Part shown: positions 1 through 5,339 of the stretch, piece after piece
Layout: each line of letters starts with the position of its first letter
Numbering within the stretch: position 1 is the stretch's first letter
From: Candidatus Altarchaeales archaeon WOR_SM1_86-2
Lineage (GTDB): Archaea; Altiarchaeota; Altiarchaeia; IMC4; MCBC01
DNA length: 5,339 nucleotides
Assembly: GCA_001723855.1 (NCBI GenBank)
Contig: MCBC01000160.1
Coordinates: 1 to 5,339 of the forward strand
Direction of reading: 5' to 3'
The notes under the pieces: generated by a model
The model's input: the letters and a program-made list of their open reading frames with translations, nothing else
Database searches by the model: none
Told to the model about the DNA's origin: nothing
Translations under genes and position numbers: made by a program

Positions 1-1290
1 ATGCAGAAAAAAGCAGTAAGCGAAGTCAAAGGAGAAATGGGAGAAGAAATTACTCTCGCCTCTGTTCTGAAGGAAAAATATGATTGCGTTGTTGGGAATC
101 CGCCTTATGTAAATCTCCCAAAAAAAGATAAAGTTTATAAGAATATATTATCTCATTATGAGGATGTTACTTCTGGAATTGTAAACTCATCAACATTGTT
201 CATTAAAAGAGGATTGGATTTATTAACAGAATATGGAATGGTTGGATTTATTGTTCCAAAATCTGTTTTGAGGGTTGATTCTTATGAACCTATCAGAAGA
301 TACATCCTTGATAATTGCGAAATTAAAAGCATTGCTGATGTTGGAATTCCTTTTGAAGAGGTTGGTTATGAAGAAGTGATAATTATACTGAAAAAGCAAA
401 AAGACAAAGCAAAGAGGGATGAAAATAGAATAAGGATAATTACCGGTATAGAAGACCTGTCAAACAAAAAATATAAATCACACAAGATAAAACAAAATGT
501 TTTTAATTACATCGGCGTGTTCTCTATTTATCTAACTTACGATGTCCTGAATATTGTTTATAAAATCAATAGAAATTGCAAAAAACTCGGCGATATTTCA
601 GATATATTCCGGGGGTTAGGTATCTCAAAGAACAAACCATTCGTTTTAGATGAAAAAGAAGATAGGTCTGATGAGAAAATATTAAGGGGCAAGGGAATAG
701 GCAGGTATGAAACAAAGTTTTATCTATATCTGGATACAAATCACGAAGAAGTCAAAAAATATAAAAAAGCAATGAGCAGGTTAAGGCATAAAAAGATAGT
801 CGCTCAAAATATTGTTACATCAAAAGTAAGAGTAGTATCAACTTATGATGAAGAAGGGTGTTTAAATATAGACACAATAACTAATATTATGGTAACTGAT
901 AAAGATTTTATAGATAAATATGTTCTTGCGGTAATTAATTCTAAACTTATGACATTTTATATTCGGGATGTTGTTTTCAATAAAGCACTTTTAACTATGC
1001 ATCTAGATGCTCCATATTCAGGTAAACTCCCAATCAAAAAATGCTCCAAATCAAAACAAAAAGAGTTTGCTGAACTTGCTGATAAAATGCTTTCTCTGAA
1101 CAAAAAATTAAAGAAATTGAACGAGAAAGTAGAGAAAACAAACAAACTTGAAAGCGAGTATTATAATTTGGCGAAAGAACAGGAGAATACAAAAAATGAA
1201 ATTGAAAAGATAAATGATTTGATTGATGAGAAGGTTTATAAGTTGTATGGATTGAATGAAAAGGAAGTAAAAATAATTGGGAATAATTAA
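1..1290 (+). CDS. Eco57I/type IIG-like N6-adenine DNA methyltransferase, 5'-truncated by the window edge
   Basis: Seen: residues 33-36 are NPPY inside CVVGNPPYVNL, the catalytic motif IV of amino-methyltransferases that methylate adenine N6. A Rossmann-like remainder follows, including GMVGFIVPKS (79-88). Residues about 195-350 resemble the TaqI-type target-recognition domain: ILRGKGIGRY (227-236), KKIVAQNIV (264-272), YVLAVINSKLMTFY (307-320) and a closing LPIKK. A coiled coil (about 351-412) ends in KVYKLYGLNEKEVKII, the usual tail of type IIG and related methylases. Known: such enzymes use S-adenosylmethionine to mark host DNA, and some also carry a nuclease domain. Odd: only about 30 residues precede NPPY, so SAM-binding motif I is missing. 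The ATG at base 1 is probably an internal Met of a longer gene. Whether an N-terminal nuclease domain exists cannot be seen. Neighbour: a GmrSD-type nuclease gene starts 17 bases after the stop, suggesting one operon. Alternatives: the C-terminal part of a PglX/BREX or DISARM-type methylase. The family is firm; the subtype is not. Confidence 0.9.
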   Translation: MQKKAVSEVKGEMGEEITLASVLKEKYDCVVGNPPYVNLPKKDKVYKNILSHYEDVTSGIVNSSTLFIKRGLDLLTEYGMVGFIVPKSVLRVDSYEPIRRYILDNCEIKSIADVGIPFEEVGYEEVIIILKKQKDKAKRDENRIRIITGIEDLSNKKYKSHKIKQNVFNYIGVFSIYLTYDVLNIVYKINRNCKKLGDISDIFRGLGISKNKPFVLDEKEDRSDEKILRGKGIGRYETKFYLYLDTNHEEVKKYKKAMSRLRHKKIVAQNIVTSKVRVVSTYDEEGCLNIDTITNIMVTDKDFIDKYVLAVINSKLMTFYIRDVVFNKALLTMHLDAPYSGKLPIKKCSKSKQKEFAELADKMLSLNKKLKKLNEKVEKTNKLESEYYNLAKEQENTKNEIEKINDLIDEKVYKLYGLNEKEVKIIGNN

Positions 1291-1307
1291 AACTAAAACA
1301 CAAAAAA

Positions 1308-3830
1308 ATGAAAGCCAATGAAAAAATATTCCTGCATTTTTTGGAAGGAACGGATAAACAGTTTGTAATACCCGTATATCAAAGAAATTACGATTGGAAG
1401 AAAGAGCATTGTGAACAGCTATTTAATGACCTTGTGGATGTTTGTAAGAATAATTTCCGCAGTCATTTTTTGGGTTCTATTGTTTCAATTTACAATTTTG
1501 AGGGTGAAGGCAAGGAATACTTGATAATTGACGGTCAGCAGAGAATAACCACCTTATCTCTGCTGCTTCTGGCAATCTATAACCTTTTGAACAAAAATGA
1601 AATACAAACACAGGGATTAAATAAAGAAAAAATTAAAAATGTATATCTGATAAATGAATGGGCAGAAGATGCTAAAAAAATAAGGCTAAAGCCGGTTGAA
1701 TTAGATAATGAGGCATTTTCAAAACTATTTGGTGACAGAGAGGATTATATTCTCGCATCTAACATAACCAAAAATTATCTTTATTTTGAAGACCGAATCA
1801 AAAAATTAGACATTTACATTGATGATTTGTTCGGTGCAATAGAGAGATTAATCATAGTTGATATTGAACTAAAAGAGGGTGAAGACGACCCGCAATTGAT
1901 ATTTGAGAGTTTAAATTCCACAGGGTTAAGTTTAACGCAGGCAGACCTTGTCAGGAACTTTATACTTATGAAAGAAACATCCAAAAAACAGAGGGAATTT
2001 TATTATAATTACTGGCATAAAATAGAAGAAAATACCAACAAAAATAAAGTAAGTGATTTCATTCGGGATTATTTAACCTTTAAGGACAGGATTATCCCCC
2101 GGAAAGATATGGTGTACTTAAGTTTTAAACGGTATGTTCATAAAAATTATTCACATAATGAGACCGAAGAACTCTTAAAAGACTTATTAAAGTTTTCAAG
2201 GTATTACAAAAGAATCGCTTTTTCTAAAGACAATAATCCTGAGATAAACAAATTATTAGAAAGGATTAATAAACTTGAAGTTACTGTTTCTTACCCTTTT
2301 TTATTAGAAATTTTTGATGACTATGAAAATAAAATCATAGACGAGAAGGACGTAATAGAGATTCTACAAACAATAGAATCTTTTTCGTTTAGGAGGATTA
2401 TCTGTGATGTGCCGACTCACGGGCTTAATAAACTGTTTATGGTGCTTGGAAGGGATATTAAAAAACACACAGGTTTTGAATCGGATTATGCTGGGGTTTT
2501 GAAATACATTTTAACACATAAAAAGGCAAATCAAAGATTTCCAACAGATGAAGAATTTGAAGAAAAACTTATTTCAAGAGATATTTATAATTTTCAAAGT
2601 AAAAATAAACTGCATCTTTTAGAACGCATTGAAAATTATAACAACACAGAAAGAGTGGATGTTGAGGGTTTATTGGAAAATAATGAATTGAGTATTGAAC
2701 ACATAATGCCACAAAAACTTACTTCAAAATGGAGAAAGGATTTAGGAGAAAACTGGGAGAACATACATGAGAAGTATTTGAATACTTTAGGTAACATAAC
2801 CCTAACAGGATATAATCGCGATATGAGTAATAAACCATTTTTAGAAAAAAGAGATGATGAAAACGGATTTAAAAAAAGTAGATTACTCTTAAATAACTAT
2901 TTACAGAATTTGGACTGTTGGAATGAAGAAACAATAAACAAAAGAGCTAATATTTTAAAAGATATCGCTTTTAATATTTGGGAGTACCCCAAAACAAATT
3001 ATTTGCCCGCTGAAGATACTCCTAATTTATTTAGTTTATCTGATGACTATAATTTCACCGGTGAGAAAATAAAATCTTTTATATTCAGGGATCAGGAATA
3101 TGCAGTTAAAAGTTGGAAGGATTTTTATCAAAAAATATCCTCAATTTTATATGACTACGATCCATCCATATTTAATTCTTTTATTACAGATGATGATTTC
3201 AAAATGAGAAAAAGAGTAATGATATCAGAAACTAAAGAAAATCTGGTTAACCCTTTAAAAGTTTCAGATAATCTGTTTATAGAAACTAACCTAAGTGCTG
3301 AGTCTGTTTTAAGTATAATCCGTATGGTCTTAAATAAATATGAAATTGATGAAGATGAAATTAGTTTATATCTAAAAGAGAAAAAAGAATATATCCGAGT
3401 TGATAAAGACCAATTCTTAAGTGCTTTGGATGAAAACGGATTGAAAGTCTTTAATAAAATCTTTGAATTTGCAGAACAAAACAATTTACTGATTAAGTGG
3501 GGGGCAAAGGGATTTTCATTAAATATTGAAGCTGATGATGAATATATGAGTTTAATTTTTGGCTTTCCCCCGGATTGTGTTTTCAAACAGAGTATTTACA
3601 CTGGATTTGAAAGTTGGGGGCACCACCAAAAAATCGCTAAAAAGGTCAATAATCCTGATGAAATTATTGAATTTTACAAAAACCGCCTAAAAGGGCTTGA
3701 TTTCTTCATCGAAACAGGGAAAAATTTGAAATGGCTAATTGATAAACCTTACTCAGAAGACGAGATTAAATCGGTTATAGATATAATAAAAGATATAATT
3801 TTAAAAATAAAAGAAAGCAATACAAATTAA
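1308..3830 (+). CDS. Fused GmrSD-type DUF262-DUF1524 nuclease with extended C-terminus (type IV restriction-like)
   Basis: Seen: the N-terminal DUF262 domain shows IPVYQRNYDW (21-30), LIIDGQQRITTL (72-83) and IFESLNSTGLSLTQADLVRNF (about 198-218), all hallmarks of the GmrS-like, ParB-related nucleotide-binding fold. A helical middle runs to about 440. The DUF1524 (GmrD-like, HNH/ββα-metal) domain shows IEHIMPQ (463-469), NTLGNITL (492-499) and MSNKPFLEKR (506-515); H465, N496 and N508 are the likely active-site residues. Residues about 580-840 add further modules: FRDQEYAVKSWKDFYQKI (593-610), an IETNLSAESVL stretch (658-668) and KWGAKGFSLNI (730-740). Known: GmrSD enzymes cut modified (for example glucosylated hydroxymethylcytosine) DNA using NTP; BrxU and SspE are relatives. 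Inferred: phage restriction in the cytoplasm, perhaps coupled to the methylase upstream. The start at 1308 comes just before the conserved fold. Its leader (aactaaaacacaaaaaa) has no Shine-Dalgarno. All motifs are intact, so it is probably active; the trigger is unknown. Confidence 0.92.
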   Translation: MKANEKIFLHFLEGTDKQFVIPVYQRNYDWKKEHCEQLFNDLVDVCKNNFRSHFLGSIVSIYNFEGEGKEYLIIDGQQRITTLSLLLLAIYNLLNKNEIQTQGLNKEKIKNVYLINEWAEDAKKIRLKPVELDNEAFSKLFGDREDYILASNITKNYLYFEDRIKKLDIYIDDLFGAIERLIIVDIELKEGEDDPQLIFESLNSTGLSLTQADLVRNFILMKETSKKQREFYYNYWHKIEENTNKNKVSDFIRDYLTFKDRIIPRKDMVYLSFKRYVHKNYSHNETEELLKDLLKFSRYYKRIAFSKDNNPEINKLLERINKLEVTVSYPFLLEIFDDYENKIIDEKDVIEILQTIESFSFRRIICDVPTHGLNKLFMVLGRDIKKHTGFESDYAGVLKYILTHKKANQRFPTDEEFEEKLISRDIYNFQSKNKLHLLERIENYNNTERVDVEGLLENNELSIEHIMPQKLTSKWRKDLGENWENIHEKYLNTLGNITLTGYNRDMSNKPFLEKRDDENGFKKSRLLLNNYLQNLDCWNEETINKRANILKDIAFNIWEYPKTNYLPAEDTPNLFSLSDDYNFTGEKIKSFIFRDQEYAVKSWKDFYQKISSILYDYDPSIFNSFITDDDFKMRKRVMISETKENLVNPLKVSDNLFIETNLSAESVLSIIRMVLNKYEIDEDEISLYLKEKKEYIRVDKDQFLSALDENGLKVFNKIFEFAEQNNLLIKWGAKGFSLNIEADDEYMSLIFGFPPDCVFKQSIYTGFESWGHHQKIAKKVNNPDEIIEFYKNRLKGLDFFIETGKNLKWLIDKPYSEDEIKSVIDIIKDIILKIKESNTN

Positions 3831-3907
3831 AAACAAAGTAAAAATATTCACTCCAAAATTCACCATAACCAACAAAACAAACAACAACCTCGCGGAAATA
3901 GAGAGAG

Positions 3908-4028
3908 TAAGGGGCTTTCTTGATGCTGCCGGGCTTAATTGAGTCGCACGCAGGTTGCACACAAGAATAAGGGGCTTTCTTGATGCTGCCGGGCTTAATT
4001 GAGTCGCACGCAGGTTGCACACAAGAAT
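3908..4028. repeat. Two perfect tandem copies of a 60-bp GC-rich unit
   Basis: Bases 3908-3967 and 3968-4027 are identical, and base 4028 repeats the first base again. The unit starts TAAGGGGCTTTCTTG and ends GGTTGCACACAAGAA. By hand count it is 31/60 G+C (about 52%), well above the A-rich flanks. It contains two imperfect direct echoes, GGGGCTT/GGGCTT and GTCGCAC/GTTGCAC, and an inverted pair TTCTTG...CAAGAA (3917-3922 with 3962-3967, repeated at 3977-3982 with 4022-4027). It lies in the 226-base gap between the GmrSD gene and the broken RecG-like gene. The left flank (3831-3907) is A/C-rich and the right flank (4029-4056) is A/T-rich; I see no further signal in either. No function is recognised. 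It could be a dispersed repeat, a structured RNA or a protein-binding array. Confidence 0.95.
3962..3982. other. Inverted repeat spanning the junction of the two 60-bp copies
   Basis: CAAGAA (3962-3967) and TTCTTG (3977-3982) are exact reverse complements separated by nine bases (TAAGGGGCT), giving a possible 6-bp stem. The stem forms only at the internal junction, because the first copy is preceded by GAGAGAG instead of CAAGAA. No T-tract follows, so it does not look like an intrinsic terminator. With only six mostly A/T pairs, the structure may be incidental. Confidence 0.4.
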
Positions 4029-4056
4029 TTAATTAAAATTAAAAAAATCATAAACA

Positions 4057-4896
4057 ATGAACCTTAAAGAGTTAATCAAAAAAGGCGAATCAGAGAAAGT
4101 TGAATTTAAAAAGTCACTGCGATTGAAAGATGAGATTGGGGAGGTTGTTTCAGCGTTTTCAAACTCTGAGGGGGGCACCATTTTTGTTGGGGTTGATGAT
4201 AAAAACAATGAACCGATTGGTGTTGAAATCGGCAAAAAGACAATTGAGGCACTGGCAAACCACATAAAACAGAACACTGACCCGCCTGTATTTCCTTCCA
4301 TACGGGTTGAAAGTTTAGCTGATAAAGAAATAATCGTTGTTGATGTGAAAGAAGCGGATGAGAAGCCTGTGCTTTTTAAAGGTCGCCCATATAGGAGAGT
4401 TGGAAAATCAACTCATAAGGCATCTGCCGCCGAGATAAGAAAACTTGTGGTTGAAAGTAAAAAAATTTACTGGGATGAGCAGGTTTGTGAAGGGGCGACA
4501 TTGGATGACATTGATTGGGAATTTATAGAAAATTTATTTATACCGTTATATGAAACAACGTCTGAGAAAAAGATTATCGGGGAACCAAAAAATATAATCG
4601 AGTCCTTAAGATGTATAAAAGATAATAAACCCACAAACGCAGGAATTCTCTTGTTTGGAAAAGAGCCGCAGAGATTTTTTATGAATTCTTATATCGCATT
4701 ACCAAGGTACCGGGGAGAGGAAGTTGGAATCGAGCGGCTGGATTACAAGGAATTCTCAGGTAATTTATTCCGGCAGATAGACAACTGCGATAAATACATA
4801 AAAGAGCATATAGCGATAATGTCAAGATTACTGCCGTACAGGGTAAGAAGGCAGGACATTCCTGAATATGGGTTGTTCTCAATAAGATTATATTGA
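4057..4896 (+). CDS. N-terminal fragment: AlbA_2 (Schlafen-like) domain protein, 279 residues
   Basis: This is the readable first half of the disrupted gene. Seen: GESEKVEFKKSL (10-21), then FSNSEGGTIFVGVDD (34-48), then GRPYRRVGKST (109-119). These are the characteristic E..EFK, NS.GG.IFVGV and Y.R.G signatures of the AlbA_2 fold, which is found in nucleic-acid-binding regulators and Schlafen-type proteins. Residues about 140-270 match the linker region of RecG-like regulators (KPTNAGILLFGKEPQRFF, 191-208; DIPEYG, 267-272). The start ATG is preceded by an A/T-rich leader (ttaaaaaaatcataaaca) without Shine-Dalgarno; it sits at the usual family start, a few residues before the GE.E..EFK motif. 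If translated, the product ends seven residues after DIPEYG and lacks both the ATPase-like and winged-helix parts. It could still bind nucleic acid, but this is unproven. Confidence 0.75.
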   Translation: MNLKELIKKGESEKVEFKKSLRLKDEIGEVVSAFSNSEGGTIFVGVDDKNNEPIGVEIGKKTIEALANHIKQNTDPPVFPSIRVESLADKEIIVVDVKEADEKPVLFKGRPYRRVGKSTHKASAAEIRKLVVESKKIYWDEQVCEGATLDDIDWEFIENLFIPLYETTSEKKIIGEPKNIIESLRCIKDNKPTNAGILLFGKEPQRFFMNSYIALPRYRGEEVGIERLDYKEFSGNLFRQIDNCDKYIKEHIAIMSRLLPYRVRRQDIPEYGLFSIRLY

Positions 4897-5239
4897 GGAT
4901 GTGGGTGAGGGCTGGGATAAGATAATTGACGAGCATAAGAAACACGCATTAAAGCCGGAATTACCGTTAATAAAAGCAGATAGTGATAGTGTGTTAATTA
5001 ATTTATTTTCCACGAAGGATAAATTTGGGGAAGAGAAACTTAAAGTTGAATTGAATGAGAGACAAATAAAAGCGATGAAATTCATAGAAGAAAAAGGAAA
5101 AATAACCAACAAAGAATACCTGTCGTTGAATCCTGAAATTTCCGATAGAACTGCACGAAACGATTTTAAAAATCTCGTTGAAAAGGGATTGCTGAAAAGC
5201 GTTGGTGAAAGAAAAAACAGATATTATGTCACCCAATAA
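4886..5239 (+). pseudogene. C-terminal fragment: winged-helix domain of the RecG-like regulator
   Basis: This is the second half of the disrupted gene, open from 4886 after an in-frame TAA at 4883-4885. It reads DYIEDVGEGWDKIIDEH and continues to a winged-helix domain: LNERQIKAMKFIEEKGKI, then SDRTARNDFKNLVEKGLL (recognition-helix region), ending GERKNRYYV. This is the typical DNA-binding tail of AlbA_2/RecG-like regulators. A GTG at 4901 could serve as a start, but it falls inside the conserved YIEDVGEGW segment and has no ribosome-binding site, so independent translation is unlikely. In the intact ancestor this domain would have contacted DNA; the 11-bp repeats just downstream are a conceivable but untested target. 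Confidence 0.75.
5136..5147 (+). repeat. Isolated copy of the 11-bp repeat core inside the winged-helix coding sequence
   Basis: AAATTTCCGATA occurs here within codons for E-I-S-D-R of the winged-helix domain. It is a 12-base exact match to the downstream tandem array, about 100 bases upstream of it. The match may mean the array grew from this coding segment or that both are binding sites; it could also be chance. Confidence 0.6.
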
Positions 5240-5246
5240 TCTCGTT

Positions 5247-5290
5247 TAAATTTCCGATAAATTTCCGATAAATTTCCGATAAATTTCCGA
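5247..5290. repeat. Four perfect tandem copies of an 11-bp iteron-like unit (TAAATTTCCGA)
   Basis: TAAATTTCCGA is repeated exactly four times with no spacer, starting seven bases after the stop of the broken regulator gene. The 11-bp period is close to one helical turn, so any protein bound to successive copies would face the same side of DNA, as with plasmid iterons or operator arrays. Because TAA recurs every 11 bases, the array also closes all three forward frames. There is no AT-rich melting region or Rep gene in the window to support a replication origin. Function is unknown. Confidence 0.93.
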
Positions 5291-5325
5291 AATAAAAACA
5301 TGATAATCAAAAAATATAATTGAAC

Positions 5326-5332
5326 AGGAAGG
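5326..5332 (+). promoter_or_regulatory. Possible Shine-Dalgarno for a gene starting beyond the window
   Basis: AGGAAGG followed by TG resembles the anti-16S complement AGGAGGTG with one inserted base. It is the only such sequence near a possible gene boundary here. The start codon would lie at or beyond the window end, so the gene cannot be confirmed. The two visible leaders upstream lack this signal, which is a reason for doubt. Confidence 0.25.
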
Positions 5333-5339
5333 TGTTGGG

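Larger units (their letters stand above)
4057..5239 (+). pseudogene. AlbA_2 / RecG-like putative transcriptional regulator gene, disrupted by internal deletion and frame change
   Basis: The locus encodes the two ends of one known architecture: an N-terminal AlbA_2 (Schlafen-like) domain and a C-terminal winged helix. These are normally joined by a GHKL-ATPase-like domain in proteins of about 450-500 residues, often annotated as 'ATP-dependent DNA helicase RecG-related' or 'putative transcriptional regulator'. Seen: the first frame runs to RRQDIPEYG, where homologues continue into an REALVNAxxHRDY-type motif. Here the text moves straight to LFSIR and stops at 4894-4896 (TGA). One base out of phase, YIEDVGEGWDKII begins at 4889, which is the family's conserved segment after the ATPase domain. 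About 80 residues are therefore missing, with the breakpoint near 4868-4886. One deletion of a length not divisible by three explains both the gap and the frame change. Correcting the frame alone would not restore the ATPase region. An assembly misjoin is the main alternative. The sequence is otherwise uneroded, suggesting a recent event. Confidence 0.82.

Noticed and set aside
3775..4022. Reverse-strand small proteins reading through the 60-bp repeat
   Set aside because: Two different reverse frames are open over the same DNA, only because the period is a multiple of three and the unit lacks stops there. Both overlap the end of the GmrSD gene or the A/C-rich flank, have no ribosome-binding site, and encode just a duplicated 20-residue peptide.
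3908..4028. Minimal CRISPR array with 60-bp period
   Set aside because: The whole 60-base period is identical, so there is no constant repeat with variable spacers. There are only two copies, and no cas gene is in the window.
3908..4028. Integron attC-like sites
   Set aside because: GTTGCAC does not fit the GTTRRRY core, the inverted partner sites are missing, and there is no cassette arrangement.
4015..4039. Promoter made of TTGCAC (4015-4020) and TAAAAT (4034-4039) before the RecG-like gene
   Set aside because: The spacing is about 13 bases, too short for a standard promoter, and the A/T-rich leader yields such hexamers by chance.
4886..4896. Programmed +1 frameshift joining the two halves of the RecG-like gene
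   Set aside because: A frameshift would still leave the ATPase-like middle of about 80 residues missing, and no recognised slippery signal is visible; deletion explains both facts at once.
4901..5239. Independent 112-residue winged-helix gene starting at GTG 4901
   Set aside because: The GTG lies inside the conserved YIEDVGEGW segment of the RecG-like family. The homologous text extends upstream of it, and no ribosome-binding site is present.
5247..5290. Plasmid-type replication origin based on iterons
   Set aside because: There are only four short copies, with no Rep gene, DnaA box or clear unwinding region in view; the surrounding genes fit a chromosomal defence island equally well.
5300..5323. 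Seven-codon leader peptide (ATG ATA ATC ... TGA) before the possible ribosome-binding site
   Set aside because: It is too short to distinguish from chance, has no ribosome-binding site of its own, and shows no attenuator-like hairpin or codon bias.

Overview
The window is an AT-rich stretch (roughly two-thirds A+T by eye) of bacterial or possibly archaeal accessory DNA. All recognisable genes are on the + strand. It reads as part of a defence or restriction island. Two of the three gene starts can be inspected, and neither has a Shine-Dalgarno sequence; both have A-rich leaders instead. That style is common in Bacteroidota and related phyla, but it is only a weak hint and I do not assign a taxon. 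TAA and TGA both act as stops, so the standard bacterial code fits.

Positions 1-1290 hold the C-terminal part of an Eco57I/type IIG-like N6-adenine DNA methyltransferase. It has the NPPY catalytic motif near the window edge, a TaqI-like target-recognition region, and a closing coiled coil. The SAM-binding motif I is missing, so the gene almost certainly starts upstream of the window. Seventeen bases later, 1308-3830 encodes an 840-residue fused GmrSD-type protein. It has an N-terminal DUF262 nucleotide-binding domain with DGQQR, a DUF1524 HNH-like nuclease domain, and a C-terminal extension of about 260 residues. The two genes look like one transcription unit: a modification enzyme followed by a nucleotide-dependent nuclease.

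Positions 3831-4056 are non-coding and carry two perfect head-to-tail copies of a 60-bp unit that is clearly GC-richer than its surroundings. I do not recognise the unit.

Positions 4057-5239 hold a broken gene of the AlbA_2/Schlafen-like 'RecG-like' putative transcriptional regulator family. The N-terminal AlbA_2 half and the C-terminal winged-helix half are both well preserved. The GHKL-ATPase-like middle (about 80 residues expected) is absent, and the reading frame changes at the join, so a single out-of-frame deletion explains the locus. Just after its stop come four perfect tandem copies of an 11-bp unit (TAAATTTCCGA). A fifth partial copy lies inside the winged-helix coding sequence. The window ends in a possible ribosome-binding site for a gene beyond the edge.

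I see no proof of a wholly new system. The points most worth following are the methylase-GmrSD pair with its extended C-terminus, the 60-bp repeat, and the 11-bp iteron-like array next to the decayed regulator.
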